This document shows positions 33,953 to 42,932 of a stretch of DNA of 64,000 nucleotides, piece by piece. Every line of letters begins with the position of its first letter. Position 1 is the first letter of the stretch. Made by a program: the position numbers and the translations under genes. The notes under the pieces were generated by a model. The model was given only the letters and a program-made list of their open reading frames with translations. It was not told where the DNA came from and did not search any database. This stretch comes from Oceaniglobus ichthyenteri. GTDB taxonomy: Bacteria; Pseudomonadota; Alphaproteobacteria; Rhodobacterales; Rhodobacteraceae. The stretch lies in assembly GCF_003057885.1 (NCBI RefSeq), contig NZ_QAGK01000002.1, positions 186,001 to 250,000 of the forward strand, written 5' to 3'.

Positions 33953-35279
33953 ACCGCTGGCGTTTTATCTTACCGCAATCCCGGTATGGATCGCGCGGCT
34001 GACCGGGCTTGCGCCGATGGCAACCTTCAAAGGCTTCGTGCTGGTGCTTGCGGCGGGTTCGCTGATCCTGTCCCAGCGGCTGCTTGCCTGTGAAACACGC
34101 CTTTCCTCGACATCACGGCGCGCCGTGCTTGCGGTGGCGGCGGTTGGGCTATTGCTCTTGCCAATCGGGGATTTCGGACAGCGCGACCACCTGTTCACCA
34201 TCATGTTCCTGCCGTTTCTTGTGATGAACCTGCGCTCCGCACCCGCGTCCGGGCCGATGCGCGCCGGAGTTGCAGTCTGGGCAACCTTCGGAATCGCGCT
34301 CAAGCATTATTTCCTGCTGCTTCCACTCGCGATCCTGATCTGCCAAATGATTGCCGCGCGCAGTCTGCGGCCGGCGCTCAGGGTCGAATACCTGGTGATT
34401 TCGGCCCTGCTGATGCTTTATGTGACAGCCTCGGCAATCCTGCATCCGGCGTATTTCGAAAATGTCGTGCCGCTTACGATGCAGGTTTATGGCGCATTTG
34501 ACGTGCCGCTTCTTTTTACCCTTTCTCGCGCTTGGGTCCTGATCCTGTTGCTTTTCATCGCGCTGGTGCTTCTTGTACTGAACAGGGCGCGGCCTTGGTC
34601 AAACACCGTGGCAGTGGCGACCGGGGCGGCGGCCATTGCGATATTTCTGATCCAGTCGAAAGGCTGGAATTATCACCGGATTCCTGCAAACCTTTATGTG
34701 GTGTTTGCCGTAACATGGGCGGCGGCAACGCTGTCACAAACCCGGGCGCAGTGGTGGCCAATCGCCATTGCCGCCGTGTCTGTCATGCTTCTTGGTGTTC
34801 CGGCAGTGCGCAATGGCCCGTATCAAAGCCCTTTCGCCCACGCCGTCGCGCCTTATTTTACCTGCCCACCGGGCGAGCGCAGCTTTCAGGTATTCAGCGC
34901 GAATGTGTGGACGGGATTCCCATTGGCGAACCTCGTCAATGCCACGTCGGCCAACCGAGCTCCGTCACTTTGGCTCTTTCCCGGGGCAAGTTACCGACTG
35001 AGCCTCACCAAGAATCCGGCTGAGCAGGCCGTCTATCGCGCCACACTGGAAAATGCACGTGCGCGGGTGTTGGCGGATTTTTTCCGCACCGCACCGCAGG
35101 TCGTTATCGTTGATGAAAACCCGCACAAGCAATATTTCAATGGCGCGTCCTTCGATTATCTCGACTACTTCAGCGAAGATACAAAATTCGCCCTGGCCTG
35201 GCGCGACTATGCCCTCAAGGGTCATGTGGGGCCGTTTGCGATCTATGCGCGGGAAGGATGTGACCTGCCGGACAGGTAA
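33945..35279 (+). pseudogene. GT-C-like membrane glycosyltransferase, N-terminus lost at the IS junction
   Basis: The 444 sense codons from a TTG form a hydrophobic protein with about nine membrane spans and a C-terminal soluble part of about 150 residues (from GVPAVRNGPYQ on), the layout of a GT-C lipid-linked glycosyltransferase. It begins abruptly at NPPLAFYLTAIPVW, which in GT-C proteins follows the first catalytic loop; the first span and acidic catalytic loop are missing. No binding site precedes the TTG, which lies inside the IS right end. The rest has no stop or shift, so the loss may be recent. It sits where a pentosyltransferase using the DprE1/E2 product would be expected. The identity as GT-C is from general shape, not a firm family match. 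Confidence 0.65.
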
Positions 35280-35421
35280 GCCTTGATTGCGAAAGACTTT
35301 GGCGTGGCCGCGATGCCATTCTTGTCGCATTGTTTACCGGTGCCACGACGGGTGGTGCCGGGGCCGTTGCAAGTGAAAATGTCGGTTTATTTCTCGCGCC
35401 TGGTCCTGTTATGGCCTTGGC

Positions 35422-36762
35422 ATGGCAAACGACACACAAGATACGACAATGCGGATCGGGCAACAGCGTTTCAAGCTGCGGGTCTGGATCACATCCAGAC
35501 TCTGGGCGCAGGTGATGATCGGGATGGTCTTGGGTTTTGGCCTTGGTTTATTGCTGAGCGAACCAACAGGGCTGATGCCACCGGATACGGCCAAATGGGT
35601 CGGGCATTGGTTGGCGCTGCCGGGGCAGATATTTCTGGCATTGATCGCCATGGTGCTGATCCCGCTGATCTTTTCTTCGATTGTCGGGGGTCTTTCCGGC
35701 GCCGGGTCTGGCAACGAACTGCGTTCGGTCGGATTGCGGTTGGCCGCTTTCATTCTGGCCACCACGACGGCGGCGGCGGCAATCGGTGTGATGCTTGCCC
35801 AATGGCTGAGCCCCGGCAAGGGCCTTGTCGGTTTTTCGCCAGAGCCTGCCGGATCCGGCATGCCGCCCGAAACCGGCGAACTTGCCGATCTGCCCGCCCC
35901 CGACGCCCAGGCAACCGTGCCGGATCTGATTGTCGATATTTTGCCCACAAACCCGACCGCCTCGATCGTGCAGGGGGATATGTTGGCGGTTGTTGTGCTG
36001 GCTCTGCTTGTGGGGGTGTCCGTCACCCAGGTTCAGCCCAAGCGCGCCGCGCCCTTTCTTGCATTGATGGATGCGCTGCTTTCGATTTCGATGAACATTG
36101 TCAAATGGGCGATGTTTCTGGCCCCTTTCGCGGTTTTCGGGCTGATGGCGCAACTGGTGATGCGCATGGGGTTTGAAACCATGGTCGGCATTTCCGGGTA
36201 TGTCGGCACCGTGCTGTTGGGTTTGGTGATGCTGTTTTGCCTTTACCTTGTGATTGCATTTCTGTTCGCACGGATCACCCCGCCGCGATTTATAAAAGCT
36301 GCCGGAAGTAATCTTTTGCTGGCCTTCTCCACGTCCAGCTCTTCTGCGGTGATGCCGGTTACAATCCAATCCGCGCGCCAGCTTGGCGTGCCCGAAAATA
36401 TCGCCAATCTGGTTGTTCCGCTGGGGGCGACGATGAACATGGCAGGCACCGCGCTTTATCAGGCGGTGGCCATTCTGTTTCTGGCACAGCTTGCCGGTGT
36501 TGATCTGACCTTGGGTCAGATCGCCGTGGTGGTTGGAACGCTTGTCGCCTCAAGCATCGGCGCCCCTGGAACGCCGGGCGTCAGCATCGCGATCCTGATC
36601 AATGTCGCAACAAGCATGGGCATCCCTGTTGAGGGAATGGTGATCATTCTGGGCGTTGATCGCCTGCTTGACATGTGCCGCACGGCCGTGAATGTCACCG
36701 GCGATCTGGTGGCGGCGGTGCTTTTGCGCGCGGTCGGGCGCGACGCTGCGCAAACCTTGTAA
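35422..36762 (+). CDS. Dicarboxylate/amino acid:cation symporter (DAACS/GltP family)
   Basis: A 446-residue inner-membrane symporter with about eight spans plus re-entrant loops. The family's transport core is clear: STSSSSAVMPVT (serine-rich HP1 loop), GATMNMAGTALYQ (the NMxGT cation site), SSIGAPGTPGV (HP2) and DRLLDMCRTAVNVTGD (the substrate-binding D..R..N in TM8). Arg in DMCRT favours acidic substrates such as glutamate, aspartate or C4-dicarboxylates. A Pro/Asp-rich extracytoplasmic loop lies near residues 140-170. Starts at 35422 or at a second ATG (35449); neither has a good binding site. Alone on this strand, convergent with the SLC13-type gene. Confidence 0.92.
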   Translation: MANDTQDTTMRIGQQRFKLRVWITSRLWAQVMIGMVLGFGLGLLLSEPTGLMPPDTAKWVGHWLALPGQIFLALIAMVLIPLIFSSIVGGLSGAGSGNELRSVGLRLAAFILATTTAAAAIGVMLAQWLSPGKGLVGFSPEPAGSGMPPETGELADLPAPDAQATVPDLIVDILPTNPTASIVQGDMLAVVVLALLVGVSVTQVQPKRAAPFLALMDALLSISMNIVKWAMFLAPFAVFGLMAQLVMRMGFETMVGISGYVGTVLLGLVMLFCLYLVIAFLFARITPPRFIKAAGSNLLLAFSTSSSSAVMPVTIQSARQLGVPENIANLVVPLGATMNMAGTALYQAVAILFLAQLAGVDLTLGQIAVVVGTLVASSIGAPGTPGVSIAILINVATSMGIPVEGMVIILGVDRLLDMCRTAVNVTGDLVAAVLLRAVGRDAAQTL

Positions 36763-36837
36763 GGCTGCGTGTCGGGGGCCAGTTTCGCCCGCAATCACGC
36801 GGCGATCACACCACATCCCTGTATGCGTTTGCATGTT

Positions 36838-38214
36838 TCAAATCGTGCCCAACAGTTTCCACCACAAGAAATCGATCGGCAACAAAACCAACACGGTGAT
36901 CGCAAAAAGCGACAGCATGATCTTCAGCAGGGGGCGCGTGCTTTCCTTGGCCAGGCCCATGGCCACAATCAACGGCCCCACCTGATAGGGGAAAACCACT
37001 GTGGAAAAACCGATCACCTGCGTCATCAACACCGCGTTCAGCGAAAATCCGGTGGTCTCGGCCAATTCCTGAGCAAGGGGGGTAAGCACCGCAGGCATGC
37101 CCGCAACGGTCGTGAAAATCGATGTTCCCGCCCCCAAAAGCGACAGTGACATGAAGTTCAACAAATCATTTCCCTGCTGAAACGGCAGAACTGTCAAAAC
37201 CTTGCCTGCGATGATCTCGCCCAGCCCGCTTGTATTGACCACAACTCCAAGGCTCAGCGCCCCGGCAACGAACAACAGCATCGAAAAATCCACCGCCGAT
37301 TTGAAAACCGGTGGCGGGACAAAGCCGAACTGTGGGATCATCAGCACCAAAGAAGTGCCAAGCCCGATCCACGCCGCATTGATCCCGTGGATCTGATCGG
37401 TTGACCAAAGGCCCAGCGTGACCAGCAGAATGGCCAGCAATACCGCCTGACGACGGCCCGCCCCGGCACGTTCCGGCGCCGTCGGTTGCGCGATTTCCCT
37501 GACCCGGGCAGGAAAAAGGATCAGCACAAGCGCAACAATCACCGCAGATTTCAACAGCCCCAAAACCGGATAATGCAGCAGCAGATATTTTGTATAGCTG
37601 AATTGAACATTCAACGACTGTTCTGCCAACCCTGCCAGAATGACATTGGGAATGTTCGACGGCAGGATTGCAAAGCTGGGCATGTTGGTTCCGATCGCAA
37701 TGATGACCGCCACGCCGGTGCGCCCCGTTGACCCCTTTTCCAACCCCAAGGCATCGGCCAACGCCATGCCCACAGGCACCAGAACCGCCGCACGCCCCAG
37801 CGACGATGGCATCACGAATCCCAGCACCATTCCGATCAGCATCAGCCCGACAATGAGTGTGCCATAGCTTTTCGAAACATGGGGCCGTGCCACGGCACCC
37901 AGTTGCGCACCCAACCCCGAATGGGTGATCGCCGCGCCAATGACAAAGCCCGCAACCACCAGCCAAATCGCCGAAGATGAAAAGCTCGCGAAAACCTCTT
38001 GCGGTGGGGCCAGCCCACCAAGGATCAGCGCGACAAACAGGAACATCGACGCCACATAGCCCGGCACAAGGCCCGTTCCCCACAACGACAGGGTAATCAC
38101 CATCACCCCAAAGGTAAGCCCCTGCGCGGGCGTCATTCCTGCGGGAAGCGCGATGGCGCTCCATATGGCCAGCATCACTGCCACGGCAAAGATGCTCTCT
38201 TTCATCCGGATCAT
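36838..38214 (-). CDS. SLC13/DASS-family anion transporter
   Basis: A 458-residue membrane protein with about twelve spans, of the divalent anion:sodium symporter or ArsB/CitMHS-like fold. Seen: an inverted repeat of helical hairpins with IIAIGTNMPSFAILPSNIPNVI (about 175-196) and SIFTTVAGMPAVLTPLAQEL near residue 380, both resembling the SNT-type loops of SLC13 proteins, though the canonical motif is not exact. Likely carries a carboxylate. Start at 38214 is set by GGAAAG six bases upstream; the frame is open further. Same strand and just downstream of the 2-hydroxyacid dehydrogenase, separated by 305 bases, so co-function is possible but not shown. Confidence 0.75.
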   Translation of the reverse strand: MIRMKESIFAVAVMLAIWSAIALPAGMTPAQGLTFGVMVITLSLWGTGLVPGYVASMFLFVALILGGLAPPQEVFASFSSSAIWLVVAGFVIGAAITHSGLGAQLGAVARPHVSKSYGTLIVGLMLIGMVLGFVMPSSLGRAAVLVPVGMALADALGLEKGSTGRTGVAVIIAIGTNMPSFAILPSNIPNVILAGLAEQSLNVQFSYTKYLLLHYPVLGLLKSAVIVALVLILFPARVREIAQPTAPERAGAGRRQAVLLAILLVTLGLWSTDQIHGINAAWIGLGTSLVLMIPQFGFVPPPVFKSAVDFSMLLFVAGALSLGVVVNTSGLGEIIAGKVLTVLPFQQGNDLLNFMSLSLLGAGTSIFTTVAGMPAVLTPLAQELAETTGFSLNAVLMTQVIGFSTVVFPYQVGPLIVAMGLAKESTRPLLKIMLSLFAITVLVLLPIDFLWWKLLGTI

Positions 38215-38519
38215 GATTGTCTTTCCAACTGTGTATTCTTGTCTGCTCAAATCTTTCTCTGCCGTTCAATCCACTGATTGCACGGCTTTTCCGGCCGACT
38301 TACAGCACAACATCGCCCCGCTTGGTGACTTTGTTACCAACTTCGCCAGAAGTGGAAAATTTGCGCACAAACGGTTCGCCCTTGCGGCGAAAAATCGGGT
38401 TTTCTGCATGTCCCCGCTCGATAGCAATACCCCAAGGCACGGCCTGCCCGGACTGCGCCACTCACGTCGGCCCGATGGGGTGTGACGTGTTGAATATCGG
38501 CAATTCGATCAGCCAACCA
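38215..38519. other. Gene-free region between the SLC13 and dehydrogenase genes
   Basis: These 305 bases contain no plausible gene. The SLC13-type gene should have its own promoter here. I see no strong hairpin or binding-site repeat. Confidence 0.5.
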
Positions 38520-39443
38520 TCACCGATCCGACAACGCCTTCAGATCGTCGCGCAGCAAGGTGAAACCGGTTGAGAGCAATCGCGCCATGGCTTCGCGGGT
38601 CTTATAGGCCGAATGCGCCGTGAGGGTAACATTTTCCAGCCGCGTCAGCGGATGATCCTTTGGCAACGGCTCTTGTTCAAACACATCCAGCGCGGCATGG
38701 GCGATGCGCCCGTTTTCAAGCACGTCGATCAGGGCGGGTTCGTCAATGACTGCACCCCGCGCCACATTCACCAGAATGGCGTCAGAGCGCAACATCGCCA
38801 ACTTTTCCGCGTTCATCAAATGACGGGTCGCATCCGTCAGCGCCAGATGAAGTGACACCACATGCGCCGTTTTCAGCAGATCATCCAGCGGCACAGACCG
38901 GCACGGCAGGTGATCGGGCACACCGCTGCGGTTCCAGGCGATCACCTCCATCCCGAACCCATGGGCCAAACGGATCAGTTCGCTGCCTATTCCGCCGGTG
39001 CCCACCACCCCAAGCCGCTTACCGGCCAGTTCAACACCCACCGGCATCGTCCAGCGGCCACTGCGGATATCACGATCCATTGCGGCAATGGCGCGCGCCC
39101 CGGCCATGATCAGGGCAAATGCGTGTTCGGCAATGGTGCGATCACCATAATTGCGCACGGTGCGCACCTGGATGCCCAGTTTTTCCGCCGCCGCGGTATC
39201 AATATAGGTCGAGGCGCCCGTGCCCAGAAACACGATGCTGCGCAGGGTCGGATACCGCGCCAGAAAAGCGGCATCCATCTGTGTGCGACCGTTGATCACG
39301 CCCACCGCACCCGACATCAACCTGTCCAGCGTTTCAGGGTCGGGATCGCCGGTGTATATTTCCAGATCCGGCAGTGTCGAAAGCACCTCGGGCGTCAGAA
39401 CAGAATGACCGAATTCGGTGCAGTCGATGTAAACATGTTTCAT
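38520..39443 (-). CDS. NAD-dependent D-2-hydroxyacid dehydrogenase
   Basis: A 307-residue member of the formate/glycerate dehydrogenase family. NAD-binding GVVGTGGIGSEL (about 144-155); NYGDRTIAEHAFALIM region with the substrate-binding loop; LVNVARGAVIDEPAL with catalytic Arg (about 230) and Glu in the FEQEPLP block; catalytic His in LTAHSAYKT, where Ala replaces the more usual Pro before His. It would reduce a 2-keto acid or oxidise a D-2-hydroxy acid; the substrate is unknown. It is the gene after the GntR regulator (27 bases), so probably in one transcription unit with it. Confidence 0.9.
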   Translation of the reverse strand: MKHVYIDCTEFGHSVLTPEVLSTLPDLEIYTGDPDPETLDRLMSGAVGVINGRTQMDAAFLARYPTLRSIVFLGTGASTYIDTAAAEKLGIQVRTVRNYGDRTIAEHAFALIMAGARAIAAMDRDIRSGRWTMPVGVELAGKRLGVVGTGGIGSELIRLAHGFGMEVIAWNRSGVPDHLPCRSVPLDDLLKTAHVVSLHLALTDATRHLMNAEKLAMLRSDAILVNVARGAVIDEPALIDVLENGRIAHAALDVFEQEPLPKDHPLTRLENVTLTAHSAYKTREAMARLLSTGFTLLRDDLKALSDR

Positions 39444-39470
39444 GGCATTTTCCTGTTGAATATCGGCGCG

Positions 39471-40187
39471 TCAGTCCATCGCAAACGGGCGTTGCGGCAA
39501 CCCAAGGTGCAGCCTGACCGCGCTGTTGATGTGGTAACGCATTTCCGCCTCGGCGACGGCGACATTGCGCCGCTCAAGCGCGCTGATGATGCGCAGATGT
39601 TCCACCACAACCTGATCCATCCAACCCGCGCGGCTGCCTTCGCGCCCGCGCACAAGGCGCAGTTTGTCATGAACCTTGGTCAGTTGCGCCAGAAGATAGG
39701 CGTTTTGCGACAGCTCGCCGATACACAGGTGAAACGCGCTATCAAGCCGGAAGAATTCGGCCTGTTCGCCCGCCAAAAGTGCGGCCTTTTGCGCCTCCAG
39801 AATGGTGGAAAGGCCGCTTGTGTCACTGGCTTCGGTGCGCTCGATGCACAACCGCACCGCCATTGTCTCCAGCGCCTCGCGCACTTCGTACAGATCGCGG
39901 ATATCGTTGATCGAAAGCTCGATCACCTGGTAAAATCGGCCACTGCGCTGAACCAACCCTTCATCAAGCAGCTTGCGCAAGGCTTCGCGCACTGGCGTGC
40001 GGCTGACCCCGCAGCGCGCGGCAAGTGTATCTTCCTGAAGGATGGATTTCGGCGCCAGCACGAGGCGCAGAATATCGTCTTTCAATCGCTCATACACCGT
40101 TCCCGACAGTGCCGCGCGATCGCCCTCTTCTGCTGTGGCTTGATTGTCCAAGGTCGCAAACTCCAATTTCAGTATCCTGAAAATCAT
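39471..40187 (-). CDS. GntR-family regulator, FCD (FadR/VanR) type
   Basis: A 238-residue regulator: winged helix-turn-helix (about residues 28-90, with EDTLAARCGVSRTPVREALRKLLDEGLV), then an FCD ligand domain with the metal/ligand residues in DSAFHLCIGE and in EHLRIISALE. The frame is open to 40220, but a perfect palindrome at 40195-40205 lies within that extension, so I prefer the ATG at 40187. A TTG at about 40169, with AGGA before it, is a further option. It is divergent from the oligopeptide-type importer operon and probably controls both sides in response to a small carboxylate. Confidence 0.85.
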   Translation of the reverse strand: MIFRILKLEFATLDNQATAEEGDRAALSGTVYERLKDDILRLVLAPKSILQEDTLAARCGVSRTPVREALRKLLDEGLVQRSGRFYQVIELSINDIRDLYEVREALETMAVRLCIERTEASDTSGLSTILEAQKAALLAGEQAEFFRLDSAFHLCIGELSQNAYLLAQLTKVHDKLRLVRGREGSRAGWMDQVVVEHLRIISALERRNVAVAEAEMRYHINSAVRLHLGLPQRPFAMD

Positions 40188-40194
40188 CACAAAC

Positions 40195-40205
40195 TGCAAA
40201 TTGCA
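40195..40205. promoter_or_regulatory. Perfect palindrome, candidate GntR operator
   Basis: TGCAA-A-TTGCA is an 11-bp perfect palindrome between the GntR gene and the divergent importer operon, 15 bases upstream of a possible -35 box. Size and symmetry suit an FCD-type GntR dimer. Binding is inferred. Confidence 0.5.
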
Positions 40206-40219
40206 AGGGTTATTGTCCA

Positions 40220-40249
40220 TTGACCCAAGGGAAAATGTCGCGTTAGGTA
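40220..40249 (+). promoter_or_regulatory. Possible promoter of the importer operon
   Basis: TTGACC (40220-40225) and TAGGTA (40244-40249) are separated by 18 bases, with a 46-base interval to the start of the binding-protein gene. The match is moderate. Confidence 0.35.
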
Positions 40250-40295
40250 TATCGAACGGGCTTTCCGCTTCGGGGCTCTCAAGGGGGAGAAAGAG

Positions 40296-41867
40296 ATGAC
40301 AGGCATGGGAAATCGTTTGATCACGGCCACAGGCGGCATCAGCCGCCGCAAGTTCGGCCTGATCCTTGGTGCGGGTGCGGGTGCAAGCGCACTGGGGTTG
40401 GGAACGTCGGTTCGCGCGGCAACACCCACACGCGGCGGTGTGTTGCGGATCGGCATTGCATCACAAAGCACGAATGACACGTTCGATTCCGCAAAGGCGC
40501 TGTATCACGGTGATTTCATCCGCTGCACCAGCCTGTACAACCACCTGACCCGCCTTGATGAACAATTAAAGGCACAGCCTGAACTTGCCGTATCCTTTGA
40601 GCCCAGCGCCGATGTCACCGAGTGGACATTCACCCTGCGCAAGGGCGTGGAATTTCACGACGGATCACCCCTGACCGCCGAAGATGTGGCGTTTTCGATC
40701 CTGCGCCACAAGGAAGAGCGCGTGGCGTCAAGCGTGCGTCGGTTGGTACAGAACATCACCGATGTGGTTGTGGATGGCCCCGATACGGTTGTCGTCAAAC
40801 TGGCCGAGCCTGATGGCGATGTGCCGGTGATGTTCGGCATATTTCAATTCGCAATCGTCAAGGCCGGCACCTATGATTTCGCCAAACCAAACGGCACCGG
40901 CCCGTTCACCGTCAGTGAATTTGCGCCGGGCGTGCGCACCATCTGTACCCGAAATGACAATTACTGGAAAAACGGCCAGCCTTATATCGACGGGTTTGAA
41001 ATGTTTTCAATCACCGATCCGGTTGCGCGCGCCAACGCCCTGTTGTCGGGCGATGCCGATGTGGTGGTGGATCTGAAAGGCCCCAGCATTGACGAAGTTG
41101 CAAAATCCGACGTGGCGCAGCCGTTTATCACCAATGCGGCGCGGTTCACGTCATTTCAGGCGGCGGTCGACATTCCGCCCGGTGACAGGGAAAATCTGGG
41201 CCTGGCGCTGTCTTATCTGATTGACCGTGAACGCGTTTTGAAAACCGTTCTGCGCGGCAACGGTGTGATCGCAAATGATGTTCCGGTGATGCCCGGCACG
41301 CCCTATTTCAACGATGCGCTGCCGCAACGCACCCTGGATCATGACAAGGCAAAGTTCCACCTTGCCAAGGCCGGAATCGGCAACAGCCAGATTGATCTGC
41401 ACGTCAGCGATGCTTCGGTGTTCAGCACCGATATCGGACAGCTTTTGCAGCGCGAGGCCGTCAATGCCGGGCTGAACCTTAATCTGCGCCGCGAACCGGC
41501 TGACAGTTATTGGAGCGCGGTGGCCGGAAAACGCGCCCTGTTCGCGACCACGTTCAACCCTTGGGCCACCGTGAACATGTTTCTCAACCTGACATGGAAA
41601 TCCGGCGCGGCATGGAATTTCTCGCATTACAACAACCCCGATCTGGACAAGATGATCGATGCCGCCCGCGCCACGGTCGACGAGGCGCAGCGCGTTGAGA
41701 TTTACGCGGACATCCAGGAGACGCTTCACAATACCGGTGCGCAGGTTCTTCCTGCGTTCATCAGCTATGTGGATGGCGTTTCAACCCGGGTCGAAGGGCT
41801 GACGCCGGTTCCGATTGGCGGTTTGGGCGGGTTCAACTTTACCGATCGCGTTTGGTTCAAAAGTTAA
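40296..41867 (+). CDS. Peptide/opine-type ABC transporter solute-binding protein (family 5)
   Basis: A 523-residue periplasmic binding protein. The N-terminus has a twin-arginine signal (ISRRKFGLILGAGAGASALG, residues 15-34), so it is probably exported folded through Tat. The mature part shows the SBP_bac_5 pattern: LYNHLTRLDEQLKAQPELAVS, EWTFTLRKGVEFHDGSPLTAEDVAFS and NGTGPFTVSEFAPG. GGGGGAGAAAGAG before the ATG is a strong binding site. It heads an operon with two permeases, a double ATPase and two flavin enzymes, so the ligand is probably an amino compound oxidised inside the cell. A hairpin follows the gene. Confidence 0.92.
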   Translation: MTGMGNRLITATGGISRRKFGLILGAGAGASALGLGTSVRAATPTRGGVLRIGIASQSTNDTFDSAKALYHGDFIRCTSLYNHLTRLDEQLKAQPELAVSFEPSADVTEWTFTLRKGVEFHDGSPLTAEDVAFSILRHKEERVASSVRRLVQNITDVVVDGPDTVVVKLAEPDGDVPVMFGIFQFAIVKAGTYDFAKPNGTGPFTVSEFAPGVRTICTRNDNYWKNGQPYIDGFEMFSITDPVARANALLSGDADVVVDLKGPSIDEVAKSDVAQPFITNAARFTSFQAAVDIPPGDRENLGLALSYLIDRERVLKTVLRGNGVIANDVPVMPGTPYFNDALPQRTLDHDKAKFHLAKAGIGNSQIDLHVSDASVFSTDIGQLLQREAVNAGLNLNLRREPADSYWSAVAGKRALFATTFNPWATVNMFLNLTWKSGAAWNFSHYNNPDLDKMIDAARATVDEAQRVEIYADIQETLHNTGAQVLPAFISYVDGVSTRVEGLTPVPIGGLGGFNFTDRVWFKS

Positions 41868-41894
41868 CCTTGAATGGGTCACGGACCTTGCAAT

Positions 41895-41917
41895 CCGCCG
41901 GGGCAACACCCCGGCGG
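41895..41917 (+). other. Stem-loop between binding-protein and permease genes
   Basis: A perfect 9-bp stem (CCGCCGGGG with its complement) closes a five-base loop CAACA, 27 bases after the binding-protein stop and 52 before the permease. No long T-run follows. It probably stabilises the upstream message or lowers read-through. Confidence 0.6.
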
Positions 41918-41969
41918 CGTGTGATTTCAACCGCACCTGCCATTTCATCCATACGGAGCCGCGCCTGAA

Positions 41970-42932
41970 ATGATTGGCTATCTGATCAAACGTCTGTTGT
42001 TGGCGGTACTGGTGTTGTGGCTGGTATCGCTGCTGGTGTTTGTCGGCACCGAAATCCTGCCCGGTGATGTTGCGCAACTGGCGCTGGGTCAGTTCGCAAC
42101 ACCCGAAAGCGTGGCAACCCTGCGCACGGAACTGGGGCTCGATCAACCGGCGGCCCTGCGGTATCTCGATTGGCTGTTTGGCATCCTTCAGGGCGATTGG
42201 GGGCAATCGATCACCACCAAAACCCCGGTGGCCGACATGCTGTCGCAGCGGATCGGAAACACGGTGCTTCTGGCCGGGACAACCACGCTGATTGCAACAC
42301 CGCTCGCCATCTGTATCGGGCTTTTGCTAAGCCTTGGCACCGGCGGTTGGTTGGATCGGTTGGGGTCGATCACCATTCTGGGTTTGTCGGCCACACCCGA
42401 ATTTCTGATCGCGACACTGGCCGTGTTGCTGTTTGCTGTCAAACTGTACTGGTTTCCGGCGGTTGCCTATCTGTCGCCCGGCGCCAGTTGGCAGGACACT
42501 GCGCGCGCGCTGTTTCTGCCGGTGGCCACGCTTGTCATTGTGGTAACGGCACAGATCGCCCGGATGACCCGCGCCATCATCAGCAATCTGTTGGGCCAGC
42601 CATTCGCGGAAATGGCGATGCTGAAAGGTGTGCCGCGCTATAAAATCGTCAGCCAACATGCCCTGATCATGGCGGTTGGCCCCTTGGCCAATGTCGTCGC
42701 CCTGAACGTGGCCTATCTGGTCAGTGGCGTTGTGGTTGTTGAAACCGTCTTTGCCTATCCGGGGTTGGCGCGGCTGATGGTGGATGCCGTACAGGCGCGC
42801 GACATGCCGGTGGTTCAAGCCTGCGCCATGGTGTTTGGCGCGGTCTATGTGATCCTGATCCTGCTGGCCGATACATTGGCCGATCTTTTCGACCCGTTTC
42901 TGACCACATCGCGAAAGGCAACAGGGCAATGA
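41970..42932 (+). CDS. ABC transporter permease (DppB type)
   Basis: A 320-residue inner-membrane permease with six spans. The N-terminal MIGYLIKRLLLAVLVLWLVS and LPGDVAQLALGQFATPE block and the EAA-like loop around LLGQPFAEMAMLKGVPRYKIV are typical of DppB/OppB proteins. The ATPase-contact loop has Leu-Lys-Gly in place of the usual Ala-Arg-Gly. Overlaps the next permease by four bases (ATGA). Confidence 0.93.
   Translation: MIGYLIKRLLLAVLVLWLVSLLVFVGTEILPGDVAQLALGQFATPESVATLRTELGLDQPAALRYLDWLFGILQGDWGQSITTKTPVADMLSQRIGNTVLLAGTTTLIATPLAICIGLLLSLGTGGWLDRLGSITILGLSATPEFLIATLAVLLFAVKLYWFPAVAYLSPGASWQDTARALFLPVATLVIVVTAQIARMTRAIISNLLGQPFAEMAMLKGVPRYKIVSQHALIMAVGPLANVVALNVAYLVSGVVVVETVFAYPGLARLMVDAVQARDMPVVQACAMVFGAVYVILILLADTLADLFDPFLTTSRKATGQ

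Noticed and set aside
35283-36176. 297-codon frame overlapping the DAACS symporter gene
   Set aside because: Out of frame with a clear symporter; the translation is Arg/Cys/Gly-rich with no family features.
37166-38269. 367-codon frame within the SLC13-type gene
   Set aside because: Shifted frame of a membrane-protein gene; composition (many Cys, Gly, His, Arg) is not that of a real protein.
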